56,963 nucleotides of DNA from an uncultured Mycoplasmatota bacterium (GTDB taxonomy: Bacteria > Bacillota_I > Bacilli_A > RF39 > UBA660): contig USGP01000006.1 of assembly GCA_900554315.1 (NCBI GenBank), positions 1-56,963 on the forward strand, written 5' to 3'. Shown piece by piece: positions 25,608 through 33,516 of the stretch (positions are counted from its first letter, which is position 1; every line of letters starts with the position of its first letter). The notes under the pieces are model-generated. The model searched no databases. It was given only the letters and a program-made list of their open reading frames with translations, and had not been told where the DNA came from. A program made the position numbers and the translations under genes.

Positions 25608-26013
25608 AGAAAAAGGTTCTGGAATTGGTAAATTTATTGCTGGAGCAGCAATTGGAGCTGGACTTGGAATTTTATTTGCTCCTAAAAAGGGTAGTGAAAC
25701 GAGAGCTGCTTTAAAAGCTAAAATGAATGAGTTAGTTGCTCAAATTAAAAATATTGATATGGATGAAGTTAAAGAGGAATTTAATCAAAAAGTTGCTGAA
25801 ATCAAGGCGGATTTAGCTGATTTAGATAAAGAAAAGGTTTTAGAAATTGCTAAAGAAAAAGCTGCTCAATTAAAAGAAAAAGCTCAAGAATTAGTTGATT
25901 TAGCTATTGATAAGGGAACTCCTATTTTAAGAGATGCTGCAGAAGAAGTTCGTCTTAAAGCTATTGAAGTAACAAAAGATGTTTTAAAGAAATTAGAAAA
26001 GGAAAATAAATAA
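25600..26013 (+). CDS. YtxH-domain protein
   Basis: A 137-residue protein: short polar N-terminus, glycine-rich hydrophobic segment (GKFIAGAAIGAGLGILFAPKKG) that is the YtxH signature, then a long Lys/Glu/Ala-rich helical tail. In this family the glycine-zipper segment inserts in the membrane and the tail lies in the cytosol; many members are stress-related with no known biochemistry. AGGAGGATG precedes the ATG at 25600. It overlaps the DUF948-like gene and ends the operon. Confidence 0.8.
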   Translation: MSKEKGSGIGKFIAGAAIGAGLGILFAPKKGSETRAALKAKMNELVAQIKNIDMDEVKEEFNQKVAEIKADLADLDKEKVLEIAKEKAAQLKEKAQELVDLAIDKGTPILRDAAEEVRLKAIEVTKDVLKKLEKENK

Positions 26014-26040
26014 AAGATATCGATAGTGATATCTTTTTTT
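26013..26040 (+). terminator. Terminator of the envelope operon
   Basis: Stem AAAGATATC / GATATCTTT, loop GATAGT, then T's. It starts in the stop codon. Confidence 0.8.
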
Positions 26041-26110
26041 GTTTGGCATAAGCTATATTAGATTTACTTCTTTTTCTTCCTTTGATACTATAATATCAGG
26101 ATGTGTTTAT

Positions 26111-27049
26111 ATGAAAGATTATATATTTAATTATTCACAGATTGAGAAAGATGGGTATGTTGTTCAAGGTTATACAATTGCTAATCAAGAGTTTATTGTT
26201 TCTTGTCATGCTGAGGAATCTAAATTTCGTAAGTTTTTTCATTTAGCTAATCGATGTTCTAGACTTTATATTTTTGATTCTTTGTCAAAGAAACTTACAG
26301 GTGTTATTACTTTAAATCATTCAGCCCATGTTGGTGGTATTAGTTATGATTCTCTTCATGATGCTTTATATGTAACTGGTGGTAGTGGGAAGGTTCATAC
26401 ATATTGTTATCATAAGTTGAAAGAGAAAATGGTAAAAAAGCACAATATATTATGGGCAGATTTTTCAAAAGGGCAGGATATTTCATCTTGTATTATTTCT
26501 AATGGTAATCTTAATATTCGCAAGCCCGATGGTTTAAATAAAATTGTTAGTGCTGCTACGCTATATTGCTATGGTTCTTATTTATATGTTGCGACTTGTT
26601 CTGATGTTGGTGATGTAGTTTGTTATCATTTGGAATATTCACTTGATTCTTCTAGTGTTGTTGCTATAAAAGAGAAAGAATATCATAATTTAGCTCCTGC
26701 TATTCAAGGGATTGCTGTATATGAACAAAATAATAAAAAATATTTATTATTTTCTCAATCGTATGGTAGAAAAATATTTTCTGCTATTAAATGTTATGAA
26801 ATTATTTCTCATTCTCTTCTTTTTATTGGTCAAGAAGTTATTCCTATTTCTGGAATGGAAGGTATTTATGTAGACTCTTCTGGGACAATTAGTGCTGTTT
26901 TTGAACATAGTTCAAAAGATTCTTATGTTACTTATTTTAAAAATTTAACTTCTAATATTGACTCTTTATTGGAAGAGAAATTTGTTCTTGGAGGTAGGAA
27001 GAATCAACAACGTGTTTTAGAGAATGCAATGAAAAAGAGCAAAAAGTAA
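26111..27049 (+). CDS. Cytosolic beta-propeller-like protein of unknown function
   Basis: A 312-residue protein with no signal peptide. Repeating beta-strand blocks (RLYIFDSLSKKLTGVITL, GISYDSLHDALYVTGGSGKV, ATLYCYGSYLYVATCSDVGD, GIAVYEQNNKKYLLFSQSYG, MEGIYVDSSGTISAVFEHS) suggest a five- or six-bladed propeller. A Lys-rich helix ends it. It contains more Cys than its neighbours, which fits a cytosolic place. I know no named family. ATG 26111 was chosen because AGGATG precedes it; TATAAT is at 26089-26094. Confidence 0.65.
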   Translation: MKDYIFNYSQIEKDGYVVQGYTIANQEFIVSCHAEESKFRKFFHLANRCSRLYIFDSLSKKLTGVITLNHSAHVGGISYDSLHDALYVTGGSGKVHTYCYHKLKEKMVKKHNILWADFSKGQDISSCIISNGNLNIRKPDGLNKIVSAATLYCYGSYLYVATCSDVGDVVCYHLEYSLDSSSVVAIKEKEYHNLAPAIQGIAVYEQNNKKYLLFSQSYGRKIFSAIKCYEIISHSLLFIGQEVIPISGMEGIYVDSSGTISAVFEHSSKDSYVTYFKNLTSNIDSLLEEKFVLGGRKNQQRVLENAMKKSKK

Positions 27050-27055
27050 AAAGGG

Positions 27056-27085
27056 GTTTTCAAATTTTTCTTTTTATGGTATTAT
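27056..27085 (+). promoter_or_regulatory. Promoter of the tyrS T-box operon
   Basis: TTTTCA (27056-27061), 18 bases, extended -10 TGGTATTAT (27077-27085). Confidence 0.5.
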
Positions 27086-27091
27086 GAATTT

Positions 27092-27298
27092 ATAATTTTC
27101 ATTGAAGGGATTTTGTAGTTATGTTATTGGGAAAAAGAGAATTAGTGGTGGTGAAAACTAATCAAGATAATATAATGAAATTACAGTCTTGGAGAAAAAT
27201 CGTTTATCGCGTTAAGATATTTGAGTGTATAGAGTAATCTATAAAGTAAGGTGGTACCGCGAACTATTCGTCCTTATAGGAGAATAGTTCTTTTTTTT
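27092..27298 (+). promoter_or_regulatory. T-box leader, tyrosine type, controlling CYTH gene and tyrS
   Basis: The T-box AAGGTGGTACCGCG is at 27248-27261. Stem I shows GTGGTGGTGAAAAC near 27145-27160, and the probable specifier loop ATGAAATTACAGTC (27175-27188) contains TAC for Tyr. The terminator is the 9-bp stem GAACTATTC / GAATAGTTC (27261-27290) followed by eight T's. Uncharged tRNA-Tyr is expected to favour antitermination. It fills most of the 27049-27311 gap. Confidence 0.93.
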
Positions 27299-27310
27299 GG
27301 AGGTGAATTT

Positions 27311-27856
27311 ATGCATATTGAATATGAAGTCCGAGTTTTGGAAATTGATCTTGAACAATTAGAAGAAAAATTAAAACAAGCGGGAGCAGTTTTACAATGG
27401 GATCATTTACAACGTCGCTATGTTTATGATTTTATTCCTAAAATTGAAGGAAAGTGGATTCGATTACGTACAAATGGTGATACAACTACTCTTACTATAA
27501 AGAATATTGTTTCATCTGAAATTGATGGTACACAGGAATTAGAGATTGAAGTAAGTGACTTTGAAAAAACGAATATGATTTTAAATGAGTTGGGATTTGT
27601 TGCAAAAGGATATCAGGAAAATAGAAGAAGACAATATTTACTTGATGGTGTTGAAGTTGATATAGATTCTTGGCCAATGATTCCTACTTATTTAGAAGTT
27701 GAAGGTAAGAGTGAAGAAGATGTCTATTATGTTTTGGATAAGCTTGGAATTTCTAAAGATCAAGTTACTAGTCGTGATGTTGATGGTATTTATCAAGATT
27801 ATGGTTATCATTTAAACGAGATATATGAGTTAAAATTAGAGGAGGATAGAAAATGA
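27311..27856 (+). CDS. CYTH-domain protein (triphosphate tunnel / CyaB-like)
   Basis: A 181-residue CYTH-superfamily protein. Such tunnels bind triphosphate groups and can act as triphosphatase, thiamine triphosphatase or class IV adenylate cyclase. The N-terminal ExExK signature is EYEVR here, a Lys-to-Arg change. KWIRLRTNGDTTTLTIKN, GTQELEIEVSDFE, KGYQENRRRQYLL and EVDIDSWPMIPTYLEVEG supply the basic and acidic residues expected around the tunnel. It is the first gene after the Tyr T-box and overlaps tyrS by 4 bases (ATGA), so it responds to tyrosine charging. The ATG at 27311 follows TGGAGGTGA. The substrate is unknown. Confidence 0.85.
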   Translation: MHIEYEVRVLEIDLEQLEEKLKQAGAVLQWDHLQRRYVYDFIPKIEGKWIRLRTNGDTTTLTIKNIVSSEIDGTQELEIEVSDFEKTNMILNELGFVAKGYQENRRRQYLLDGVEVDIDSWPMIPTYLEVEGKSEEDVYYVLDKLGISKDQVTSRDVDGIYQDYGYHLNEIYELKLEEDRK

Positions 27857-29082
27857 CATTTTTTGAAGAGTTACAATGGCGTGGATTAATTAAAGATATT
27901 TCCAGCCCTGATTTAGAAGAAAAATTGAATAAAGGTGGACTTAATTTTTATATAGGAGCAGATCCAACAGCTGAAAGTTTACATATTGGTCAATTCCCTA
28001 CATTTTTAATGGTTGAAAGATTAAAACGTGCAGGACATCATCCATTTATTTTGGTAGGAGGAGCAACGGGGCGTGTTGGAGATCCTAGAGGAACTGGTGA
28101 ACGTGAGAAAGCTGAAATTTCAGTTATTGAACATAATTATGAGAAAATAAAAAAGCAAATGAAAAAGTTGTTTGGTGAAGAAGTTCAATTGGTGAATAAT
28201 TATGACTGGTTTAAAAATATGAATTATATTGATTTTTTACGTGATGTTGGAAAATATATTAATGTTACTTATATGCTTAATAAAGATTTAGTAAAACGTC
28301 AATTAGATATTGGTATTAGTTACGCTGAATTTTCATATATGTTAATACAGGGATATGATTTTAAGGAACTTCATGATAAGTACGGTGTTACATTACAATT
28401 TGGTGGTTCTGATCAATGGGGAAATTTAACTACTGGTATCGAACTTATTAGGAAACTAGAAAATGAGGAGGTATATGCCTTTTCTATGCCTCTTACTTTG
28501 GATTCTACTGGTAAGAAATTAGGTAAGAGCTATGGAAATGCTTTATGGTTAGATGAAGAAAAGACTTCTAGTTATGAAATGTATCAATATTTACTTAATT
28601 TTGAGGATTCTATGATGGAAGAATATTTAAAGAAATTTACTTTCCTATCTAAAGAAGAAATTGAAGATATTATGAGACAGCAAGAAGAAGCACCAGAAAA
28701 GAGGATTGCTCAGAAAGCTCTTGCTAAAGAGGTCCTTGATTTTATTCATGGTGAAGGGGCTTATGAGAATGCTGTTAAAATTAGTGAATCTTTGTTTAGT
28801 GGAAATATACGTGATTTGACTGCTGATCAAATTGCCGTTGCTTTTAAAGGTATTGAACCGTTTGAGGCAGAGGAAGCTAATTTAGTAGATTTCTTAGTAC
28901 AATTTCATATTTGTTCTAGTAAGAGAGAAGCTAGAGAATTTATTCAAAATGGTTCTATTAGCATTAATGGTGAAAGGGTTACTGATTTAGATTATCAAGT
29001 TACGAAAAATGATTCTATTGAACAAAAATATGTAGTTGTTAGACGTGGAAAGAAGAAATATTTTATTGGAATGTTCTCTTAG
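27853..29082 (+). CDS. tyrS: Tyrosyl-tRNA synthetase
   Basis: Class I synthetase charging tRNA-Tyr; 409 residues as usual. The HIGH motif is HIGQ in DPTAESLHIGQFPTF; GGATGRVGDPRG follows. The KMSKS loop is degenerate as in other TyrRS: KLGKS in TGKKLGKSYGNALWL. LQFGGSDQWGN is the tyrosine-binding region. An S4-type RNA-binding domain is at the C-terminus (SSKREAREFIQNGSISINGE). It is translated from an ATGA overlap with the CYTH gene and controlled by the Tyr T-box. Confidence 0.97.
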   Translation: MTFFEELQWRGLIKDISSPDLEEKLNKGGLNFYIGADPTAESLHIGQFPTFLMVERLKRAGHHPFILVGGATGRVGDPRGTGEREKAEISVIEHNYEKIKKQMKKLFGEEVQLVNNYDWFKNMNYIDFLRDVGKYINVTYMLNKDLVKRQLDIGISYAEFSYMLIQGYDFKELHDKYGVTLQFGGSDQWGNLTTGIELIRKLENEEVYAFSMPLTLDSTGKKLGKSYGNALWLDEEKTSSYEMYQYLLNFEDSMMEEYLKKFTFLSKEEIEDIMRQQEEAPEKRIAQKALAKEVLDFIHGEGAYENAVKISESLFSGNIRDLTADQIAVAFKGIEPFEAEEANLVDFLVQFHICSSKREAREFIQNGSISINGERVTDLDYQVTKNDSIEQKYVVVRRGKKKYFIGMFS

Positions 29083-29090
29083 TTAACAGT

Positions 29091-29124
29091 AAAATCTATC
29101 CTAAATGGATAGATTTTCTTTTTT
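29091..29124 (+). terminator. Terminator of tyrS
   Basis: Stem AAAATCTATCC / GGATAGATTTT, loop TAAAT, then a T-rich tract. Confidence 0.85.
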
Positions 29125-29182
29125 CCCTTTTTTTGTTATTTCTTTTTTGTTACAATGTAGATAGATTTGGAGATGATGTAAA

Positions 29183-30325
29183 GTGCAACGTTTTATGAGA
29201 CGAATTATTATTATTTTGGTAGTGCTAGTAGCACTGTGTTATTTTTGTCTTATTTTTTTCTATCAAGATGAGGATTCTAAGTATTTGGATACGGTTGATG
29301 CTATTACTGTTGCGAATGATTATATTTATTCTGTTGGATTAAACAATAATAATGATCGTAACCTAGAAAAAGCCAAATATACAATGTATGATATGAGTCA
29401 AGAAAAAGTTATGGAAAAGATTTATAATAAAGGTTATTCTAGTCGTTTTTATGATTTGGTTTCAGATGATGGTGATGTTGTTATTGTGGGTTCTTATGAG
29501 GCTACTAAAAAGGATCATAAAAACAATTTGGATACAGCACTTATTTTAAAATATAGTGATGATGGGCAGGTTTTGTTTGAAAAAGATTTAGATATGAAGA
29601 ATTCTTCTTTTCGTCATATTGTAAAAACTTCTGATGGTTATATCGCCGTTGGTACAGGAAAAGAAGAGAACTCTCAACGAGGAATTATTGTCAAATATCA
29701 TAGAGATGGTACTGTTGATTGGAAAAAGGCGTTTGATCAGAAAAAAGATGTTTTATTTTCTTCTGCAGTTGTTTATGATGATACTATTTATGTAGTTGGT
29801 GTTCAGAATCATCATGGAATATTAGCTTCTTTTGATATGAAGGGTAATAATATTGATTATGTTATTGATAAAACTACAGATTCTTTTGGTTATTCTAGTC
29901 TGGCTGTTGTTGATGATACGGTTGTAGTTACCACTGGTAGAAAAGAAAATGATATTTTTTCTCCTACTTTGGTTCAGTATGATTTGGATTTATCTTATCT
30001 TGATGATGTATCATATGCAACAGAATATTCTGGAAGGTTTCATACAATTTTAAAGGATTCCAATAATGATTTGATTGTTTTGGGTGAGGTGATAGAACAT
30101 ACTAATAAAAAGGAGATTCATTCTTCTTATATTGGAAAATATCGTAGTGATTTAACAGAAGCAGAAGTGGTTCCTTATTATAATGATGGGGACAATTATT
30201 TTACTGATGTTTGTTTAGTTGATGATGCTTATTTGGTTTCTGGTTATTCTTATTATTCGAAGGAAGGTTATTTAGGAAAGCTTTTGGTTTATAGTAAAGC
30301 ATTAAAAATGTTGGAGGTTAAGTAG
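29183..30325 (+). CDS. Membrane-anchored beta-propeller-like protein
   Basis: A 380-residue protein: basic N-terminus (QRFMRR), a membrane anchor at about 7-27, then an extracellular region made of repeating beta blocks of the kind VVIVGSYEAT, DGYIAVGTG, DTIYVVGVQN, DTVVVTTGR, NDLIVLGEV and DAYLVSGYS. Each follows the pattern seen in kelch/WD-like sheets, so a six- or seven-bladed propeller is likely. No catalytic motif is seen. The start is GTG 29183 (after GGAGATGATG) or ATG 29195. The next gene begins directly after its stop. An extended -10 TGTTACAAT is at 29148-29156. Confidence 0.7.
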   Translation: MQRFMRRIIIILVVLVALCYFCLIFFYQDEDSKYLDTVDAITVANDYIYSVGLNNNNDRNLEKAKYTMYDMSQEKVMEKIYNKGYSSRFYDLVSDDGDVVIVGSYEATKKDHKNNLDTALILKYSDDGQVLFEKDLDMKNSSFRHIVKTSDGYIAVGTGKEENSQRGIIVKYHRDGTVDWKKAFDQKKDVLFSSAVVYDDTIYVVGVQNHHGILASFDMKGNNIDYVIDKTTDSFGYSSLAVVDDTVVVTTGRKENDIFSPTLVQYDLDLSYLDDVSYATEYSGRFHTILKDSNNDLIVLGEVIEHTNKKEIHSSYIGKYRSDLTEAEVVPYYNDGDNYFTDVCLVDDAYLVSGYSYYSKEGYLGKLLVYSKALKMLEVK

Positions 30326-30877
30326 ATGAAAATTACTTTGGTTCGTCATGGTCAAACAGATGCTAATTATGAGAATGTTGTTCAAGGTTTGAAAAATAAT
30401 CCTTTAAATGATACGGGAAGGAGACAATGTCAGAAGTTAAGAAATCAATTAAAGGATGAGTCTTTTGATTTTTGTTATATGTCTCCTTTAGTTCGTACTG
30501 TGGAAACTGCTTTTATTCTAGTTGGTGATAGAGTTGAAACTTTTCCAGATAATAGGATTATTGAGAGAGATATGGGTGATTTAGAAGGTCAGCCTCGTGA
30601 TGTATATGATGTTAAAAAATATTGGAATTATGATTTGAATTGTAATGAGCAAGGAGTAGAACCTGTACAAAGTATTTTTGCTCGTTGTCAAGATTTTTTA
30701 GATTATGTAATTCAAAAGCATCCGGATGGTCATATATTAGTTGTTAGTCATGGTTCACCGGTTCGAGCTATGCGTCACCTTTTATTGCATCATAATTTAC
30801 ATGGTAATTTGTTGGATGTTGATGTTAAAAATTGTTATTGTGAGACCATTGAAGTAAAAAATACACAAAAAAAATAG
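30326..30877 (+). CDS. Histidine phosphatase (phosphoglycerate mutase-like)
   Basis: A 183-residue branch of the histidine phosphatase superfamily. The phospho-acceptor motif LVRHGQTDAN is at 4-13 with His8. The second His lies in VVSHGSPVRAM. Between them are the usual Arg (SPLVRTVETA) and the Glu/Asp region RDMGDLEGQ. Substrate unknown; relatives act on sugar phosphates, cobalamin precursors or phospho-proteins. It starts at the base after the previous TAG with ribosome site GGAGG inside the upstream gene. Confidence 0.88.
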   Translation: MKITLVRHGQTDANYENVVQGLKNNPLNDTGRRQCQKLRNQLKDESFDFCYMSPLVRTVETAFILVGDRVETFPDNRIIERDMGDLEGQPRDVYDVKKYWNYDLNCNEQGVEPVQSIFARCQDFLDYVIQKHPDGHILVVSHGSPVRAMRHLLLHHNLHGNLLDVDVKNCYCETIEVKNTQKK

Positions 30878-30896
30878 GCGTAAGCCTATTTTCTTA
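30871..30896. terminator. Bidirectional terminator, phosphatase / rpsD
   Basis: Stem AAAATAGGC / GCCTATTTT with loop GTAA, between convergent genes. Confidence 0.8.
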
Positions 30897-31496
30897 TTTG
30901 TTGTAGAATTCAACGATTAATGCTTCATTAATATCAGCATTTAATTCATTTCTTTCAGGAAGTCTTACATAAGTACCTTCCATCTTTCCTTCATCATATG
31001 TAATGAAGTCAACACGTTTTGTTACTTTAGCTAAGCTATCAGCAACAACTTTTAAATTTTTGTGATCTTCTTTAATAGAGATTACATCTCCAACTTTAAC
31101 TTGGTATGATGGAATATCTACTTTTTTACCGTTAACAGTTACGTGTCCATGATTTACTAATTGTCTAGCAGCACGACGAGTTGAAGCAAATCCAATTCTG
31201 TATACTAAGTTATCTAGACGAGATTCTAGCATTCTTAAGAAGTTAGTACCAGTAACACCTTTTAATTTAGAAGCTTTATCAAATGTGTTTCTAAATTGTC
31301 TTTCGTTAACACCATACATGAAACGTACTTTTTGTTTTTCTTTTAATTGTGTTCCATAATCTGATAATTTTCCTCTACGAGCGTTTCCATGTTGTCCTGG
31401 TCCATATGGACGACGTGCTAATTCTTTACCTGTTTCACTGATAGAAAATCCAACGTGACGAGCTTTTTTATAGCTTGGTCCAGTATATCTTGCCAT
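30894..31496 (-). CDS. rpsD: 30S ribosomal protein S4
   Basis: A 200-residue S4, an early-assembling 16S rRNA-binding protein. It begins MARYTGPSYKKARHVGFSIS and has the S4 RNA-binding domain LESRLDNLVYRIGFASTRRA and VNHGHVTVNGKKVDIPSY. The Cys zinc motif of some S4 proteins is absent. AAAGGAG precedes the ATG at 31496. A long leader and strong promoter lie upstream. As in B. subtilis, it stands alone rather than in the alpha operon and sits close to tyrS and ezrA. Confidence 0.97.
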   Translation of the reverse strand: MARYTGPSYKKARHVGFSISETGKELARRPYGPGQHGNARRGKLSDYGTQLKEKQKVRFMYGVNERQFRNTFDKASKLKGVTGTNFLRMLESRLDNLVYRIGFASTRRAARQLVNHGHVTVNGKKVDIPSYQVKVGDVISIKEDHKNLKVVADSLAKVTKRVDFITYDEGKMEGTYVRLPERNELNADINEALIVEFYNK

Positions 31497-31649
31497 ATTG
31501 TTTACTCCTTTCTTTTTATTACATTCATTGAAATGATTTAGTCGTATCTTAGGGAGTTTTTTTTATTCTTTCGCGTAAACAGCAATAGTTACTTAAACTT
31601 TCAAAAACACTTTAAAATACTCTAAATCTGCTGTTTCAAGTGAATTGCA
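31497..31649 (-). promoter_or_regulatory. Structured rpsD leader, candidate S4 autoregulatory site
   Basis: About 150 bases separate the promoter from the ATG. On the minus strand GAAACAGCA (31637-31629) can pair with TGCTGTTTA (31583-31575), enclosing an AT-rich region. In B. subtilis, S4 represses its own mRNA through the leader; this is a plausible counterpart, not a match I could verify. Confidence 0.45.
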
Positions 31650-31655
31650 GTTATA

Positions 31656-31684
31656 ATTATATGATAAATACTTTGATATGTCAA
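31656..31684 (-). promoter_or_regulatory. Consensus sigma-A promoter of rpsD
   Basis: TTGACA (31684-31679), exactly 17 bases, TATAAT (31661-31656) on the minus strand. Both boxes are perfect, unlike most promoters in the window. It accounts for part of the 31496-31804 gap; the rest holds the ezrA extended -10 TGTTAGAAT (31769-31777). Confidence 0.85.
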
Positions 31685-31803
31685 GAAATAATAGGTTATT
31701 GTTGGTTTTTGATGGATTAACTTTTCTGATTATTTTTTTGAAAATGGTGGAAATATACTATTACTTTGTGTTAGAATAGGAATAGATGATAAGGTGGTGA
31801 AGT

Positions 31804-33516
31804 ATGCAAGGACAGTATTTGATTATTGGATCTTATTTGGTTATTTGTATTGTTATTGTAATTATTGCACTTCACTTTATTAGGCGTAGTATTTCAAATC
31901 GTTATCGTAAACGCGTTCATGAACTAGAAGTTGCAAAGAATATGGTTGCTAGTACACCAGTTTCTTTGGAACTTTCTAAAGTAGAGCCTATTATTAAAAA
32001 TGATAAGATGGAAGAAAAGTATAATGATTGGCAAGATCGTTTTGATCAACTTCGTGAAAATAACTTGGCGAAGATTGATGATATGTTAATTGACTTGGAT
32101 ATCTATATTGATAAAAGAGATTTTAAGAATTGTGTTTATCGTTTAGCTAAGACAGAAATGGCTATTTATCAAGCTAGGGAGTCTGCTAATTCTTTATTAG
32201 ATGAGATTAAAGAAATTACTTTAAGTGAAGAAAAATATAGAGCGATAGTTATTAAATTAAAGGCTAAATATCGTGAACTTAATAAAGATTTTCAAGATCA
32301 TAAACAGATGTATGATGAGATGCAAGAGGCAATTAGTTTACAATTAGAAAATATTGAGCGTAGGTTTTTAGATTTTGAAAAAGTCATGGAGAAAAATGAA
32401 TATAACGAAGTTGTTCATATTGTAAAAGCTTTAGATACGATGATTGAACATATGGGAATTGTTATTAAAGAAGTTCCTGATTTGTTATTGATGGCTAAAC
32501 AAGTTATTCCTAATCGTATGAAAGAAGTAAAAGAATTAAATGAGGATATGGTAAAAAAAGGATATCCTTTAGATTATTTAAATGTTGATTATAATCTAGA
32601 AGAGTCTCAAAAAAATATTGATCATATTTTAGATAAAGTTAGAGTTTTAAACTTGGAAGATTGTATGTTTGAGTTAAAAACTATGCTTGATTATTATGAT
32701 TCTTTATTTGTAGATTTTGAAAAGGAACGTTTATCTAGAAAAGTTTATGCAGAAATGGAAGGGGATTTTTCTAAAAAGTTAGAAAAAACAAATAAGGTTG
32801 TTCAAGAAGTATATAATCAATTAGATGATATTAAAAATATGTATGATTTGAATGATCAAGATGTTGAAACTATCCATGAAGTAAATAAGACATTAGTAGT
32901 AATTAATGATGATTATAAAAAAATGCTTGCAAAAGTTGAAGCAAAATCTTCTCCTTATTCTATGTTACAAAAAGAGATTGAAGAGTTAACTATTCGATTA
33001 AAAAATATGGAAGAGGATTTAGACAGAGCTTTGAAGTCTTTGGGTAATATGTATGATGATGAAGTTCGTGCTAGAGAGCAACTTGAAGAAATTGAATCAT
33101 TCTTGAAACAGAGTAAAGAAAAAATGCGTGGTTATAAGTTACCTATTATTACGAATAATTATTTTGTACAGTTGTCTGAAGCAAATGAAGCTATCGAAGA
33201 AGTTATAAAAGAATTGGAAAGAAAGCCTATTGTGATTAAGACATTAAATACTAGAGTAGATACTGCTAGAGATTTGGTTTTAAAGCTTTATAATACGACA
33301 AATGAGATGATTAAAACAGCTCAATTAGCAGAAATGGCTATTGTTTTTGGTAATCGTTATCGTACTGTGTATGATGAAGTGGATGTAGGTTTAAATGATG
33401 CTCAGCAATTGTTCTTTAAAGGTGAATATAAAAAAGCATTAGACGTATCTATTAAGGCGGTTTCATTGGTTGATGAAAATATTTATAGAAAGTTGTTGGC
33501 GGTGTATGATAAGTAG
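31804..33516 (+). CDS. ezrA: Septation ring formation regulator EzrA
   Basis: EzrA is a membrane-anchored inhibitor and organiser of FtsZ assembly in Gram-positives. The 570-residue protein has one N-terminal membrane helix (about 5-25) with the bulk cytosolic, then spectrin-like coiled coils throughout (NDWQDRFDQLRENNLAKIDD, LEDCMFELKTMLDYYDSLFVD in parts). Length and layout fit the family. AAGGTGGTGA precedes the ATG at 31804. Position beside rpsD and before thiI matches B. subtilis. Confidence 0.93.
   Translation: MQGQYLIIGSYLVICIVIVIIALHFIRRSISNRYRKRVHELEVAKNMVASTPVSLELSKVEPIIKNDKMEEKYNDWQDRFDQLRENNLAKIDDMLIDLDIYIDKRDFKNCVYRLAKTEMAIYQARESANSLLDEIKEITLSEEKYRAIVIKLKAKYRELNKDFQDHKQMYDEMQEAISLQLENIERRFLDFEKVMEKNEYNEVVHIVKALDTMIEHMGIVIKEVPDLLLMAKQVIPNRMKEVKELNEDMVKKGYPLDYLNVDYNLEESQKNIDHILDKVRVLNLEDCMFELKTMLDYYDSLFVDFEKERLSRKVYAEMEGDFSKKLEKTNKVVQEVYNQLDDIKNMYDLNDQDVETIHEVNKTLVVINDDYKKMLAKVEAKSSPYSMLQKEIEELTIRLKNMEEDLDRALKSLGNMYDDEVRAREQLEEIESFLKQSKEKMRGYKLPIITNNYFVQLSEANEAIEEVIKELERKPIVIKTLNTRVDTARDLVLKLYNTTNEMIKTAQLAEMAIVFGNRYRTVYDEVDVGLNDAQQLFFKGEYKKALDVSIKAVSLVDENIYRKLLAVYDK

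Noticed and set aside
31497..31803. Possible tRNA or small RNA gene in the rpsD/ezrA gap
   Set aside because: No cloverleaf or T-loop could be formed by eye; the sequence is explained by the rpsD leader and two promoters.
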